A stretch of DNA of 64,000 nt, from assembly GCA_016872555.1 (NCBI GenBank), contig VGZO01000012.1, positions 36,656 to 100,655 on the forward strand, given 5' to 3'. Below the pieces are notes generated by a model that made no database searches, was not told where the DNA came from, and worked only from the letters and a program-made list of their open reading frames with translations. Position numbers and translations under genes: made by a program. Numbering within the stretch: the stretch's first letter is position 1; each line of letters opens with the position of its first letter. Shown here one piece after another: positions 42,670 through 50,943 of this stretch. This DNA comes from Planctomycetota bacterium (GTDB lineage Bacteria > Planctomycetota > Planctomycetia > Pirellulales > UBA1268).

Positions 42670-43455
42670 ATGCCCGTCCCCGTGCCCGATGCCGCGCTGC
42701 TCGTCGTCGTCGGCCCCGCCGCGGGGGCGGCGCTGCGGATCGCCGTCGCCACGGCCGTCACGGCGCGGACCGCATGCCCTGGCGTGCCGGTCCAGGTCGT
42801 CACGTGCCTGGTACTGGCGCTGGTGCTGGCGGCATCCCCGGCGCTGGCGAAGCTCGCCACGGCGACCGGGGATGGCGCGGCGCCGCTGCTGCTGCTACTG
42901 GCCGGTGAGGCGGCCTGCGGCGCGGTGCTGGGGTTGATCGCCGGCGCGGCCCTGGGAATCGGCGGCTCCGCCGGCAGCCTGTTGGCAGGGACCACTGGCC
43001 TGTCGTGGGACGACGACCTTCCCGCCGGCGATCCACAGGCTCCCGGCCTCGCCCGGCTGGCGTGGTGGGTCGGCGCCGCTGCGTTCTTCGCGACCGGCGG
43101 CGTCCGCGGCATGGTGGCCGCGCTGCTCGACAGCCCGCACACGTTTCCGGTCGGCGTGGTGGCCAACGGCCTCGGCACCGGCCCGGGAGCCGGGGCGGTC
43201 GCACTGCTCGAGCGCCTGCCGGGATTGCTCGTCGAATTGACGCTCGGCCTGGCGGCCCCGGCCCTGGTCGCCGTGGTGGCATTCCACTTCAGCACCGCGA
43301 TCTGCCTCCGCGCCGTGCGCCTCGCCCCCGGACCGGGGCTCGTCGCCGGGGTCGTCGGTGCCGCCCTGATCGCCACGCTCCTCGCCGCCGCACCCGCCTG
43401 GAGCGGCCAGGCGGCGGCCGCGGCCGCCAGGTTCCTCGAGCGCGCCACCACCTGA
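42670..43455 (+). CDS. fliR: FliR-like export gate protein
   Basis: A 261-residue membrane protein with six helices. It shows FliR/SctT features such as TARTACPGVPVQVVTCLVLALVL-type early helices and the middle LGLIAGAALGIGGSAGSLLAG. A FHFSTAICLRAVRLAPGP stretch and a final helix follow. It is more diverged than FliP and FliQ. ATG 42670 is preferred because AGGCGG lies about 10 bases upstream; GTG 42661 adds three residues. Confidence 0.82.
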   Translation: MPVPVPDAALLVVVGPAAGAALRIAVATAVTARTACPGVPVQVVTCLVLALVLAASPALAKLATATGDGAAPLLLLLAGEAACGAVLGLIAGAALGIGGSAGSLLAGTTGLSWDDDLPAGDPQAPGLARLAWWVGAAAFFATGGVRGMVAALLDSPHTFPVGVVANGLGTGPGAGAVALLERLPGLLVELTLGLAAPALVAVVAFHFSTAICLRAVRLAPGPGLVAGVVGAALIATLLAAAPAWSGQAAAAAARFLERATT

Positions 43456-43476
43456 TCCGGAGCGGCGGCAGTCGCC

Positions 43477-44214
43477 ATGGAAGCCACGAGCGCCGACCGG
43501 AGCCTGCCCCCGACACCGCGGCGCCGTGAAGCCGCGCGCCGGGCCGGGATGATTCCCGGCGCCGCCGCGCCGGCCTGGGGCGCGTCGTGCCTGGTCACGG
43601 TCCTGCTTCTGCCGCGCTGGCTGGAGGGGACGCTCGCCGCCGGAGCCGATCTGTTCCGTGACATCCTGCCCGCCGCGCTCCGCGGCGAGCCGCTGCTGCC
43701 GTACGCCGCCGCGGTGGTCGTGCTCGCCCGGCCGACGATTCTCCTGGCGCTGGCCGCGTCGGCCGCCGGGATCGCGGTCCAGATCGCCTGGGACGGCCTC
43801 GTGTGGGAGCCGGCGCGGGTCTCGTTCCAGGTCGGTCGGCTCGCGCCGTGGGCGCGGCTCGCGCAGATCGCCTCCACCGACACGCTCCGCCAGGTGCTGA
43901 CGACGACGGTCGTGCTCGTCGCGCTGGCGGGCGCGGCGGTGTGGTCACTCCGGACGCTGCTGGTCGGCCTTGCCGGCGACGGGGCCTCCGCGGCCGGTGG
44001 CCTCGAGGCCGCCTGGCAGGCGGCGGTGGCCGTGACGGTCGCGGCGGCGCTGGCCGCGGTCGTGGGGTTCGTATTCGCGCGGCGCCGCGCCGAAGCCCGC
44101 CTGTGGATGACCCCCGACGAGCTCGCCGCCGAGCAGCGGACCCTCGAGGCGGGCAAGCGCGTCCGGTTCCACCTCCGTGGCGGCGGCGCCTCTCATGCCT
44201 CCGGCGGACGGTAG
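43477..44214 (+). CDS. flhB: FlhB-like protein lacking the cytoplasmic autocleavage domain
   Basis: A 245-residue membrane protein matching the N-terminal part of FlhB/SctU. It has a basic start with PTPRRREAARRAGMIP and four helices, then the conserved cytoplasmic linker RLWMTPDELAAEQRTLEAGK ending in VRFHLRGG. In active FlhB about 100-140 further residues follow with the NPTH cleavage site that switches export substrates. Here the reading frame stops right after the linker, and no continuation is visible in any downstream frame. The stop lies 22 bases inside the convergent sulfotransferase gene. Confidence 0.85.
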   Translation: MEATSADRSLPPTPRRREAARRAGMIPGAAAPAWGASCLVTVLLLPRWLEGTLAAGADLFRDILPAALRGEPLLPYAAAVVVLARPTILLALAASAAGIAVQIAWDGLVWEPARVSFQVGRLAPWARLAQIASTDTLRQVLTTTVVLVALAGAAVWSLRTLLVGLAGDGASAAGGLEAAWQAAVAVTVAAALAAVVGFVFARRRAEARLWMTPDELAAEQRTLEAGKRVRFHLRGGGASHASGGR

Positions 44215-45368
44215 CCGTAGCGGGCGATGAAGTCGCCCCACCGGCGCGCGACCGCGGCGACGATCCGGGGATCGTGGCGGTAGGTGTTCGTCCGGTAGGA
44301 ACGCATCGTGTCCGCCTCCGCCTCCAGCGCCGGCCGCACGGCGGCGAAATCGCCAAGCCCGAGGCATTCGTAGGCTTCGGCGAGGCGGCCCACCGGGTCG
44401 GCCACGAGATCCTCGTAGCGCAGTTCGTGGAGGCTCCCTGGCGGCAGGGCGCCGCGGTCGCGCTCGAAGGCCCGGTACATCGTCTCGAAGGCGTTGAACA
44501 CGTAGTCCTCCAGCGCGGTCCCCGGATCGACCTGCAGCCCCTGGGTGTGGTGCAGCGAACGCCACAGGCGGACCGTCGACGGGAAGACGACGAACGGGTC
44601 ACGGACCACGTGGATGAACCGGGCTCCGGGGAACATCCGCGCGAGGAGCGCCGTCCGCGCGGTGTGGGGCGGGCTCTTGAGAACGGCGCGGCGGGGGTCA
44701 CGGACGGCGAGCGCCGCGAGGAACGCGCGCATCGCCTCCTCCCAGCGGACGCGCTGCTGCGGCGTGAGCGTGTCGACGTCGAGCGCGACCGGGGTCGGCG
44801 GGCTGGTCACCGGGAACGCCATCCGCCGGTACGGCGATGGCGCCCCGAGGTTGGCGAGGGCGAATTCGTCCTCCTGCGGGCGGTCGGGACCGGCGGCGAC
44901 GTCGTCCATCGGCCGTTTCGACGGCGACAGCCAGGCCACCACCGGCGCCATCCAGCGCTCGGTGAGGAGGAAGTGGGCCGGGGCGAAGCACTGGTAGGTG
45001 TTCGGGCAGCAGAAGCGGCGGTCGAGCATCAGCAGCTCGTGGAGCAGCGTCGTTCCGCTCCGCCAATGTCCGATGATGAACACCGGAGGCGGTGTCGGCG
45101 GGGGGCGCCGCAGCCGTGCCCCGTGGACGAGCGTCGTCAGCGCGGCGGCGGCGGAGTTGAACGCCGTCGCGGTGCTGATGCTGAGGAACAACGGGATCCG
45201 GCTCGGTGAGACACGGCAACGGTGCTCGGCGAACAGCCCAGCCCACACCGACACCGGCATCCCGTGCCAGAACCGCGGCGTCCACACCGGATAGGGGTGG
45301 AACGGCCGTTCCGCGGGCGGAGCCGGACGGAGCCGGTCCGGGCCGTCGGTCCCCTGCGCGCCGGTCAT
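44193..45368 (-). CDS. Sulfotransferase family protein
   Basis: A 391-residue enzyme likely to transfer sulfate from PAPS to an alcohol or amine. The 5'-phosphosulfate loop is VFIIGHWRSGTTLLHELL, followed by the conserved region RFCCPNTYQCFAPAHF. The 3'-phosphate site is ARFIHVVRDPFVVFPSTV. ELRYEDLVADPVGRL is also family-typical. Planctomycetes carry many such genes; the acceptor is unknown. It is 75 bases downstream of the thioredoxin-like gene on the same strand. Confidence 0.9.
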   Translation of the reverse strand: MTGAQGTDGPDRLRPAPPAERPFHPYPVWTPRFWHGMPVSVWAGLFAEHRCRVSPSRIPLFLSISTATAFNSAAAALTTLVHGARLRRPPPTPPPVFIIGHWRSGTTLLHELLMLDRRFCCPNTYQCFAPAHFLLTERWMAPVVAWLSPSKRPMDDVAAGPDRPQEDEFALANLGAPSPYRRMAFPVTSPPTPVALDVDTLTPQQRVRWEEAMRAFLAALAVRDPRRAVLKSPPHTARTALLARMFPGARFIHVVRDPFVVFPSTVRLWRSLHHTQGLQVDPGTALEDYVFNAFETMYRAFERDRGALPPGSLHELRYEDLVADPVGRLAEAYECLGLGDFAAVRPALEAEADTMRSYRTNTYRHDPRIVAAVARRWGDFIARYGYRPPEA

Positions 45369-45443
45369 GGAAGCTCCTCGCCCTGTGCGCGGTCCCGGAC
45401 CGCGGCTCCCGATCGTATCAGCAGCCTCACCGTCACGGGGCGC

Positions 45444-46085
45444 TCAGTGCGAACGGTCGTCCGCCTCGCTGGCGATCCGCTCTTCCCGGTGCGCCGGCGG
45501 CAACTCGAGCAGCCCCGTCAGCTCCACGGCCGACGGCTTGCCGACGAGGCGGCGCGTTTCGACCCCCGCTTCGTCGACGGTGATGACCGTCGGAAACGCG
45601 GTGACCCCGAAGCGACGGCAGACATCCGGCTCGCGGTCGGCATCGATCACCGCCCACACCGCCCCCGGGGCGCGGGCCACGATCCGTGGGTCGGAGAGGG
45701 TCCGGGAGACCAGCAGCGCCGAGTGGCGGCACCAGGTCGCCTTGAAGACGAGCACCAGCCGGAGCCCGTCGTCGCGGGCCCGGCGCGCCGCCGCGTCGTA
45801 GCCCTCGACGAGCGCCACCGTCGTCCGTGCCGTGCCCGTGGTGCCGGCCCGGGGCAGACTGGGGCCGGGAGGCCTGTCGAGGAGACGACCGACGCCCGTC
45901 GGGGTCGTCGGGGTTCGCGGGGGCCGGCCGACTTCGTCGCGCAGGTCGCAGCCGCCGAGAAACATCGTCAGCGCCGTCGCGAGCAAGGGGCCGGCGCCCG
46001 GCGCGACGCGCCGGGCCCGTCCCCGGACCGCGGCGCGGCGGTCGGGCGGGTGTGCGTCGGGCGATGTCGAGGACCAGCCGGGCAT
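45444..46085 (-). CDS. Thioredoxin-fold lipoprotein with a single-Cys active site
   Basis: A 213-residue protein with a basic, then hydrophobic start ending in TMFLGGC (probable lipobox) and a thioredoxin-like domain: LRLVLVFKATWCRHSALL, AVIDADREPDVCRRFGV, and the cis-Pro loop TAFPTVITVDE. The usual CxxC is CRHS, so only one cysteine of the pair remains. This suits isomerase, binding or non-redox roles rather than disulfide reduction. ATG 46085 was chosen; reading from 46202 adds arginine-rich sequence. Confidence 0.78.
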   Translation of the reverse strand: MPGWSSTSPDAHPPDRRAAVRGRARRVAPGAGPLLATALTMFLGGCDLRDEVGRPPRTPTTPTGVGRLLDRPPGPSLPRAGTTGTARTTVALVEGYDAAARRARDDGLRLVLVFKATWCRHSALLVSRTLSDPRIVARAPGAVWAVIDADREPDVCRRFGVTAFPTVITVDEAGVETRRLVGKPSAVELTGLLELPPAHREERIASEADDRSH

Positions 46086-46213
46086 GGCGGACGGTTGGTA
46101 CGCGGCGCGTCCGCCAGGGGCAAGGGCGTCATCGACGCATGGCCAGACCGGCCGTGGTGACCTGCGCAGTCTGCGCCGGTGCCGGAGCGATTGCCCCCGC
46201 AACGGCCGGCCGC

Positions 46214-46219
46214 TATCCT
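46214..46219 (+). promoter_or_regulatory. -10-like TATCCT nine bases before a GTG start
   Basis: TATCCT ends nine bases before the GTG at 46229. The bases between are almost all C, so there is no Shine-Dalgarno site. A leaderless transcript is possible. Confidence 0.35.
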
Positions 46220-46228
46220 CCCGCCCCC

Positions 46229-47059
46229 GTGAAGCCCCTCCCGCCGTTCGTCGTGCCTCTGGTGACCTCCGCCCTCATCGGGCCGATGGTCGGGTGCCGC
46301 TTCATCCCCCGTGTCGGCCCGGCGCCGGCGGCCGTGGCGAACTCGCGGCGTTTGGCCAACGAAGGCCTCGCCGCCGCCGATCGGCAGCAGTACGACGAGG
46401 CCGAGGCCCTGCTCGACCGCGCCGTCAAGAGCTGCCCGGCCGACGTCGAGGCCCGCCGGCACTACGCCGAGGTCCTGTGGGAACGTGGCGAACGCCTCGC
46501 GGCGGTCCAGCAGATCACCACGGCGCTGGGGCAGAGCCCGGGTGACGCCGATTTGTGCGTCGTCGGGGCGCGGATGTACACCGAAATGGGGCTGCTGGAG
46601 GATGCCGACCGGCTCGCGCGCGAGGCGGCTCGCACCGCCCCGCAGATGGCGGCGGCGTGGCGCGTGCGCGGCCAGGTGGCACTGGCACGCGGCAACGATC
46701 GCGAGGCGCTGGCCGCGTTCCACCGAGGGTTGGCGCTCGCGCCCGACGACCGGCCGTTGCTCCTCGACACCGCCGAGGTCTACCGCCGGCTCGGCCAGCC
46801 GCGCCGCGTCCTCTCGACCCTCGCGATCCTCGGCGAGACCTACGGTGCCGACCGCGTGCCCCCCGAAGTCCTCGTCTTGGAAGGGGCGGCCCAAGAGTCG
46901 TTGGGGCGCACCGCCGACGCGGTCGCGAGTTACCGCCGCGCCCTCGACGCGGCGGGAACGGAGGGATCACCGCAGGCGGCGGCCCGGCTCGCCGCCCTCC
47001 TCACGCCCCCCTCGTCGGCGGTCGCGGCGTCACCCGACCCGGCCACGACCCGGCGTTGA
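46229..47059 (+). CDS. TPR-repeat lipoprotein
   Basis: A 276-residue protein with a hydrophobic start ending in IGPMVGC (possible lipid Cys) and at least four tetratricopeptide repeats, for example ANEGLAAADRQQYDEAEALL, then HYAEVLWERGERLAAVQQI, WRVRGQVALARGNDREALAA and EGAAQESLGRTADAVASYRR. TPRs are protein-protein scaffolds. Start GTG 46229 is fixed by the signal sequence. It is convergent with the ABC permease gene, 15 bases apart. Confidence 0.8.
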   Translation: MKPLPPFVVPLVTSALIGPMVGCRFIPRVGPAPAAVANSRRLANEGLAAADRQQYDEAEALLDRAVKSCPADVEARRHYAEVLWERGERLAAVQQITTALGQSPGDADLCVVGARMYTEMGLLEDADRLAREAARTAPQMAAAWRVRGQVALARGNDREALAAFHRGLALAPDDRPLLLDTAEVYRRLGQPRRVLSTLAILGETYGADRVPPEVLVLEGAAQESLGRTADAVASYRRALDAAGTEGSPQAAARLAALLTPPSSAVAASPDPATTRR

Positions 47060-47074
47060 AACCCACGCCGCGCG

Positions 47075-48748
47075 TCAATCGCCGGCCGACTTCCGCCCGG
47101 TGAGGAGATCGAAGGCCCCGATCGCCGGCACGAGCAATGCCGTCGTCGCGAACCCGTAGGCGACGAGGACCACCAGCAGCACCTGGAGGCTGTTGCCCTG
47201 CAGAAATCCGGTGATCGCCACGAAGGTCAACGCCGGGAGCAGTGCCGACGCCCAGGCGATCGCCGCCGACGGATTGCGCGCCGACAGCGCCGCGTACAGG
47301 CCGACCGCACCGCCGACGATCACGGCGAGGAACGGCGCGAGTTGGAGTTCGAAGCTCGTGTCGAAGGCGACCATGATCCGCATCGCCGTCGCGACGCCGA
47401 TGAACAGGAAGGCGACCGTCCCCAGCGCGACCGCGATCGCCTGCCGCGACGACGGATAGGACAGCCCGACGTGGAAGCCGAGGACGGCGACGAAAAACAC
47501 CAGCGCGGCCATCCCGGCGGCGAGGTACAGGGCGTGTTCGGCGGTGGTGATCCCCGTGACCGCCATGACGACGCAGGTCGCCAGCGGCAGGAGCACCATC
47601 TCCCGGGCGACGACGAGCACCCCGATCAGCTTTCCCCAGACGAATTCCTTCGGCTCCAGGTCGCTGACCAGCAGCAAGTCGAGCGCCCCGCGATCGCGTT
47701 CGGTGGTGATGCTGGTGACCGCCAGGGCCGCCACGGCGACGAGGCTGGTCAACGCCATCGGGATGACGGCGATCGTGACCGCGAGGCGGTCGGGGCGCGG
47801 CGCGCCGGCCTCGCGCAGGATGCCCGCCACGGCGACCGCGAACAGTGCCAGCCAGGCCAAGCGCACGAGGATCAGCATCCGCCCGTAGGCGCGCGTGCAG
47901 GTCTCACGCCACAGGATCGGGTTCCGCCACACCCGCCGCGCGGGGCGGAAGGCTGCCGCCTCGCGTTCGGCGGTCGCCGGGAGCCGTTGCTCGCGGGCGA
48001 CGTTCCAGCGGCGCAGGCAGGCCACGGCCACGGCATTGGCCCCGATCACGATCGCGGCACAGATCCCGAGGAACGGCGCCAGGGTCCGGCCCCCGTCGGG
48101 CGCCAAGGCGGCGAACACCGCCCGGGCGGGTGACACCGCCGCACCGGCGTCAGGCCCGCGCGTCGCGGCGAGGGTCTCTCCCAGCGCGGCCCACGTCGCG
48201 AGCAGGAACAGCGTGATCGACAGCGTCTGGAAGGTGGTGTCCTTCCAGAAGGCGACGGTCGTGGCGATGCTCGCGGCAGTCAGCGCCGCTGCCAGCGTGA
48301 CCACGAACAGCCGGACGAGTTGCGGCAGCGTGACCCCGCCGAACAGCGCGGTGATCGCGAACATCGGCACCGCGGCCAGCAGCAGCAGCACGACGCGCAC
48401 CAGGCTCCCGGCGAGCTTGCCGAGCACCAACTCGCGGTCGGTGAGTCGGCTGACGAGGAGCAACTCGAGCGTCCGCCGGTCCTTCTCGGTGCTCACCGCG
48501 ACCGCGGCGGCGAGCGCGGCGGCGAGGATCGCCAGGGCGAGCTGGAGCGGCCCGAGGATCCGCAGCAGGGTCGCCCCGAATCGGGCCGTGTCGCCGGCAG
48601 TCGACACCGACTGGGTTCCGGTGACGACCAGCCAGCAGGTGGCGATGATCGCCAACAGCGCTCCGCAGTACACCGCCCGGGCGACGAACAGGCCGCGCGC
48701 CCGTGGCGCGACGGTCACCTCGCGTTCGAACACCGCACCGAGCAGCAT
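47075..48748 (-). CDS. ABC-2-type permease with two fused membrane halves
   Basis: A 557-residue membrane protein with about twelve helices in two similar halves. The first begins GAVFEREVTVAPRARGLFVA and contains ALAAAVAVSTEKDRRTLELL plus LLVSRLTDRELVLGKL. The second begins NPILWRETCTRAYGRML and contains VTSITTERDRGALDLLLVSDL plus EPKEFVWGKL. The repeated (S/T)xxTE(K/R)DRxxL(E/D)LLLVS motif shows an internal duplication. It would form the membrane channel of an exporter, but no ATPase gene is adjacent. ATG 48748; the promoter region is shared with the divergent TPR gene. Confidence 0.85.
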   Translation of the reverse strand: MLLGAVFEREVTVAPRARGLFVARAVYCGALLAIIATCWLVVTGTQSVSTAGDTARFGATLLRILGPLQLALAILAAALAAAVAVSTEKDRRTLELLLVSRLTDRELVLGKLAGSLVRVVLLLLAAVPMFAITALFGGVTLPQLVRLFVVTLAAALTAASIATTVAFWKDTTFQTLSITLFLLATWAALGETLAATRGPDAGAAVSPARAVFAALAPDGGRTLAPFLGICAAIVIGANAVAVACLRRWNVAREQRLPATAEREAAAFRPARRVWRNPILWRETCTRAYGRMLILVRLAWLALFAVAVAGILREAGAPRPDRLAVTIAVIPMALTSLVAVAALAVTSITTERDRGALDLLLVSDLEPKEFVWGKLIGVLVVAREMVLLPLATCVVMAVTGITTAEHALYLAAGMAALVFFVAVLGFHVGLSYPSSRQAIAVALGTVAFLFIGVATAMRIMVAFDTSFELQLAPFLAVIVGGAVGLYAALSARNPSAAIAWASALLPALTFVAITGFLQGNSLQVLLVVLVAYGFATTALLVPAIGAFDLLTGRKSAGD

Positions 48749-48906
48749 GCCGTGCTCCCGTCTGCCAACCGCGGGACGCTCCCCCGGACCTCTTGGCGGT
48801 CACACCCTTGGCCGGTTTCCCGCGCGTGCCGGACCGGGCGAGGGTATCACAAAACGGCTCCCCGGCGACGCCTCCGACCCGTGGCTCGTGGACGGCAGGC
48901 GGAGGC

Positions 48907-48934
48907 TTGAGCCGGTGCCGGCAGCGTGTATCGT
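48907..48934 (+). promoter_or_regulatory. Promoter for the TPR gene at 48976
   Basis: TTGAGC (48907-48912) and TATCGT (48929-48934), 16 bases apart, lie about 42 bases before the ATG at 48976. Transcription should start near 48941. Confidence 0.5.
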
Positions 48935-48975
48935 GACGGATCCAACCACCGTTCCGCCCGTAGGAGATCCTGCGA

Positions 48976-50385
48976 ATGCTCCGCCGCCCAATCCAGTTCC
49001 CGTCCGCCGCGGCTGTCCGCGGGATCGACTTCCGTCCCCGGTGCGCCCCGGCCCTCGCGGTCGTCGCGGCCCTGGTGTGCGGAGGCGTCGCCCCGGCCCA
49101 GCAGCAGCCGACCGCGCAGATGCTCATCGGCAAGGCGGTCTCCGACGACGACAGCTCCGACGAGGTCAACAACGCCATCGGTCGGTTCATGGCCAGCGAC
49201 ATCGATGGCTGCAAGGCGATCCTCGAGCGCGTCAGGTCGAACAATCCCAAGCTGCCGCCGTCGGGGGTGATGATGGCGATGCTGTGGATGAACGTGAATC
49301 GGCTCGCCGAAGCGCGCGGCGAGCTCGAGGACACGACGAACAAGTTTCCCGCCGATCCCGAGCCCTACCTGATGCTCGGTGACCTGGCCTTCCAGGACCG
49401 GCGGATCACCGAGTCGAGCCTGCTGTTCAACAAGGCCACCGAGCTGACCAAGGCGTTCATGGAGAATCCCAAGCGGAAGCGCGACTTCGAGATCCGCAGC
49501 AATGCCGGGCTCGCCGCGGTGGCGGAGGCCCGACGCCAGTGGGAGACGGCCCGCAAGCACATCGATGCCTGGATGGCCCTCGATCCAGACAATGCCAGCG
49601 CCCGGCAGCGGCTCGGGATCGTCCTCTTCCAGCTCGGCGAGACCGACAAGGCCCTGGAACAGTTCCGGGAGTCGAAGAAGCTCGACCCGAAGTCGCTGCA
49701 GCCCGAGCTGTGGATGGCCCGCCTCTACAGCGACGCCAAGAAGCGCGACGTCGCCCGCAAGCAGATCGAGGCGGCGGTCAAGGCCGCCCCCAAGGACATC
49801 ACCGTCCTCCTCGGGGCGGCGGAATGGTTCCTCGGCCAGAACGACCTCGAAGCGGCGAAGACCAACGCCGATGCGGCGCTGGCGCTCGACGAGAAGAACC
49901 TCGGCGCCAAGCTGGTGCGTGGCACCGTGGCCCGGATCGCTCGTGATTACCGCGGCGCCGAGGAGTATTTCAACGACGCCCACACACAATCACCGGGGAA
50001 TTTCGCCGCCGCGAATTCGCTGTCGCTGGTGCTCGTCGAGTCGGAGGACCGCGACGCCCGGCAGCGCGCCGTCGAACTCGCCGAGGGCAACGTGAAGATG
50101 ACCCGCGACAACGCCGCGATCGGTCCCGCGGCGCTGACGACCCTGGCCTGGGTCTACTACCGTGTCGGCCGTCGCGAGGAGGCGGAGCGGATCTTCGCCC
50201 AGGTGATGCAGAGCAACCAGATGCCGACCGACGGCGGCTACTACCTGGCCCGCGTCCTGGCCGACAAGGGAGACAAGGACAAGGCCCGGCAGATCCTCGA
50301 GCAGATGCTCGCCAGCGAGCCGTTTTTCGCGACCCGTGCCGAGGCGGTCGACCTCCTCGACAAGATCCAGGCGGCGCCGAAGTGA
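48976..50385 (+). CDS. Secreted TPR-repeat protein
   Basis: A 469-residue protein with a signal peptide (ALAVVAALVCGGVAPAQQ) and many TPR-like helical repeats across most of its length: PEPYLMLGDLAFQDRRITES, ARQRLGIVLFQLGETDKALE, QPELWMARLYSDAKKRDVAR, LGAAEWFLGQNDLEAAKTN, ALTTLAWVYYRVGRREEAE and YYLARVLADKGDKDKARQIL. A periplasmic scaffold is likely, with the partner unknown. AGGAGA lies 10 bases before the ATG. Confidence 0.88.
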   Translation: MLRRPIQFPSAAAVRGIDFRPRCAPALAVVAALVCGGVAPAQQQPTAQMLIGKAVSDDDSSDEVNNAIGRFMASDIDGCKAILERVRSNNPKLPPSGVMMAMLWMNVNRLAEARGELEDTTNKFPADPEPYLMLGDLAFQDRRITESSLLFNKATELTKAFMENPKRKRDFEIRSNAGLAAVAEARRQWETARKHIDAWMALDPDNASARQRLGIVLFQLGETDKALEQFRESKKLDPKSLQPELWMARLYSDAKKRDVARKQIEAAVKAAPKDITVLLGAAEWFLGQNDLEAAKTNADAALALDEKNLGAKLVRGTVARIARDYRGAEEYFNDAHTQSPGNFAAANSLSLVLVESEDRDARQRAVELAEGNVKMTRDNAAIGPAALTTLAWVYYRVGRREEAERIFAQVMQSNQMPTDGGYYLARVLADKGDKDKARQILEQMLASEPFFATRAEAVDLLDKIQAAPK

Positions 50386-50780
50386 CCCGGCCGATGGTCT
50401 TGGCGGGCGCGGTCAGGGCTCGCCGGCGTGAGCAGAGGTTCCGGATCGGCGACGGGGCTGGGGACGCCTCCCCTCGGCGACGGAGGAGCCGGTGACGGCC
50501 GGGATGCCGCGCCGGTGGTACCGCCGCGTGCTGGGGGCGTCGGCGGACGTGTGGGCTGGGACCGTGACAGTGGCGTGCGCAAGCCCCTCCGCGCCCTGAT
50601 CCGGTCGCTGCGGAGGGGGATTCCCGGATAGGCCTCGATCGGAACTTCGAGGCTCGGCAGACCGATCCGGCTCCCGTCGCCGAAATAGGTGAACATCTCG
50701 ATCGCCGCAGCCTGGTGGCCGAGGGCGGCGACGACGACTGCGACCGCCAGCGCGGCGGTTTCGCGGGGCTTCACGGGCAT
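50241..50780 (-). CDS. Possible small secreted protein, antisense to the TPR gene's end
   Basis: The reading frame starts MPVKPRETAALAVAVV, a convincing signal peptide with cut after HQAAA, followed by IEMFTYFGDGSRIGLPSLEV and PIEAYPGIPLRSDRIR, a balanced, protein-like stretch. After about 65 residues the sequence becomes Pro/Arg/Ser-rich and then runs antisense into the TPR gene. The true C-terminus is therefore uncertain; a frameshift or earlier end is possible. I do not recognise the family. Confidence 0.4.
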   Translation of the reverse strand: MPVKPRETAALAVAVVVAALGHQAAAIEMFTYFGDGSRIGLPSLEVPIEAYPGIPLRSDRIRARRGLRTPLSRSQPTRPPTPPARGGTTGAASRPSPAPPSPRGGVPSPVADPEPLLTPASPDRARQDHRPGHFGAAWILSRRSTASARVAKNGSLASICSRICRALSLSPLSARTRAR

Positions 50781-50943
50781 CACTCGGTTTCCACGACGGT
50801 CCTGAACGGGGGCCTCCGCCGAAACCCCTCCCGAAGATGTTCGGATGCTCGCTGCCTCCGGCTGCCGCGGAGCGTCGCCGTCTCGCACCACCGGCACGAC
50901 CGCTACCACAGGGCATGCCGACGGAGGCGGGTAGTCTTGCGGC
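50386..50943. other. Region of uncertain content between TPR and membrane-protein genes
   Basis: Apart from the possible minus-strand secreted protein (first exported part at about 50590-50780) I see no gene. A TAGTCT hexamer at 50932-50937 ends six bases before the ATG at 50944 and could be a leaderless -10. A GGAGG lies too far upstream of that start to be a normal ribosome site. Confidence 0.4.

Noticed and set aside
40686..44156. A minus-strand frame of about 1150 codons opposite fliO-flhB
   Set aside because: It is almost wholly Ala/Arg/Ser/Pro/Thr without domains, and the plus strand carries six recognisable overlapping genes.
43803..45209. Missing FlhB C-terminal domain in another frame
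   Set aside because: The overlapping plus-strand frame is antisense to the sulfotransferase and contains no NPTH motif, so a simple frameshift does not restore FlhB.
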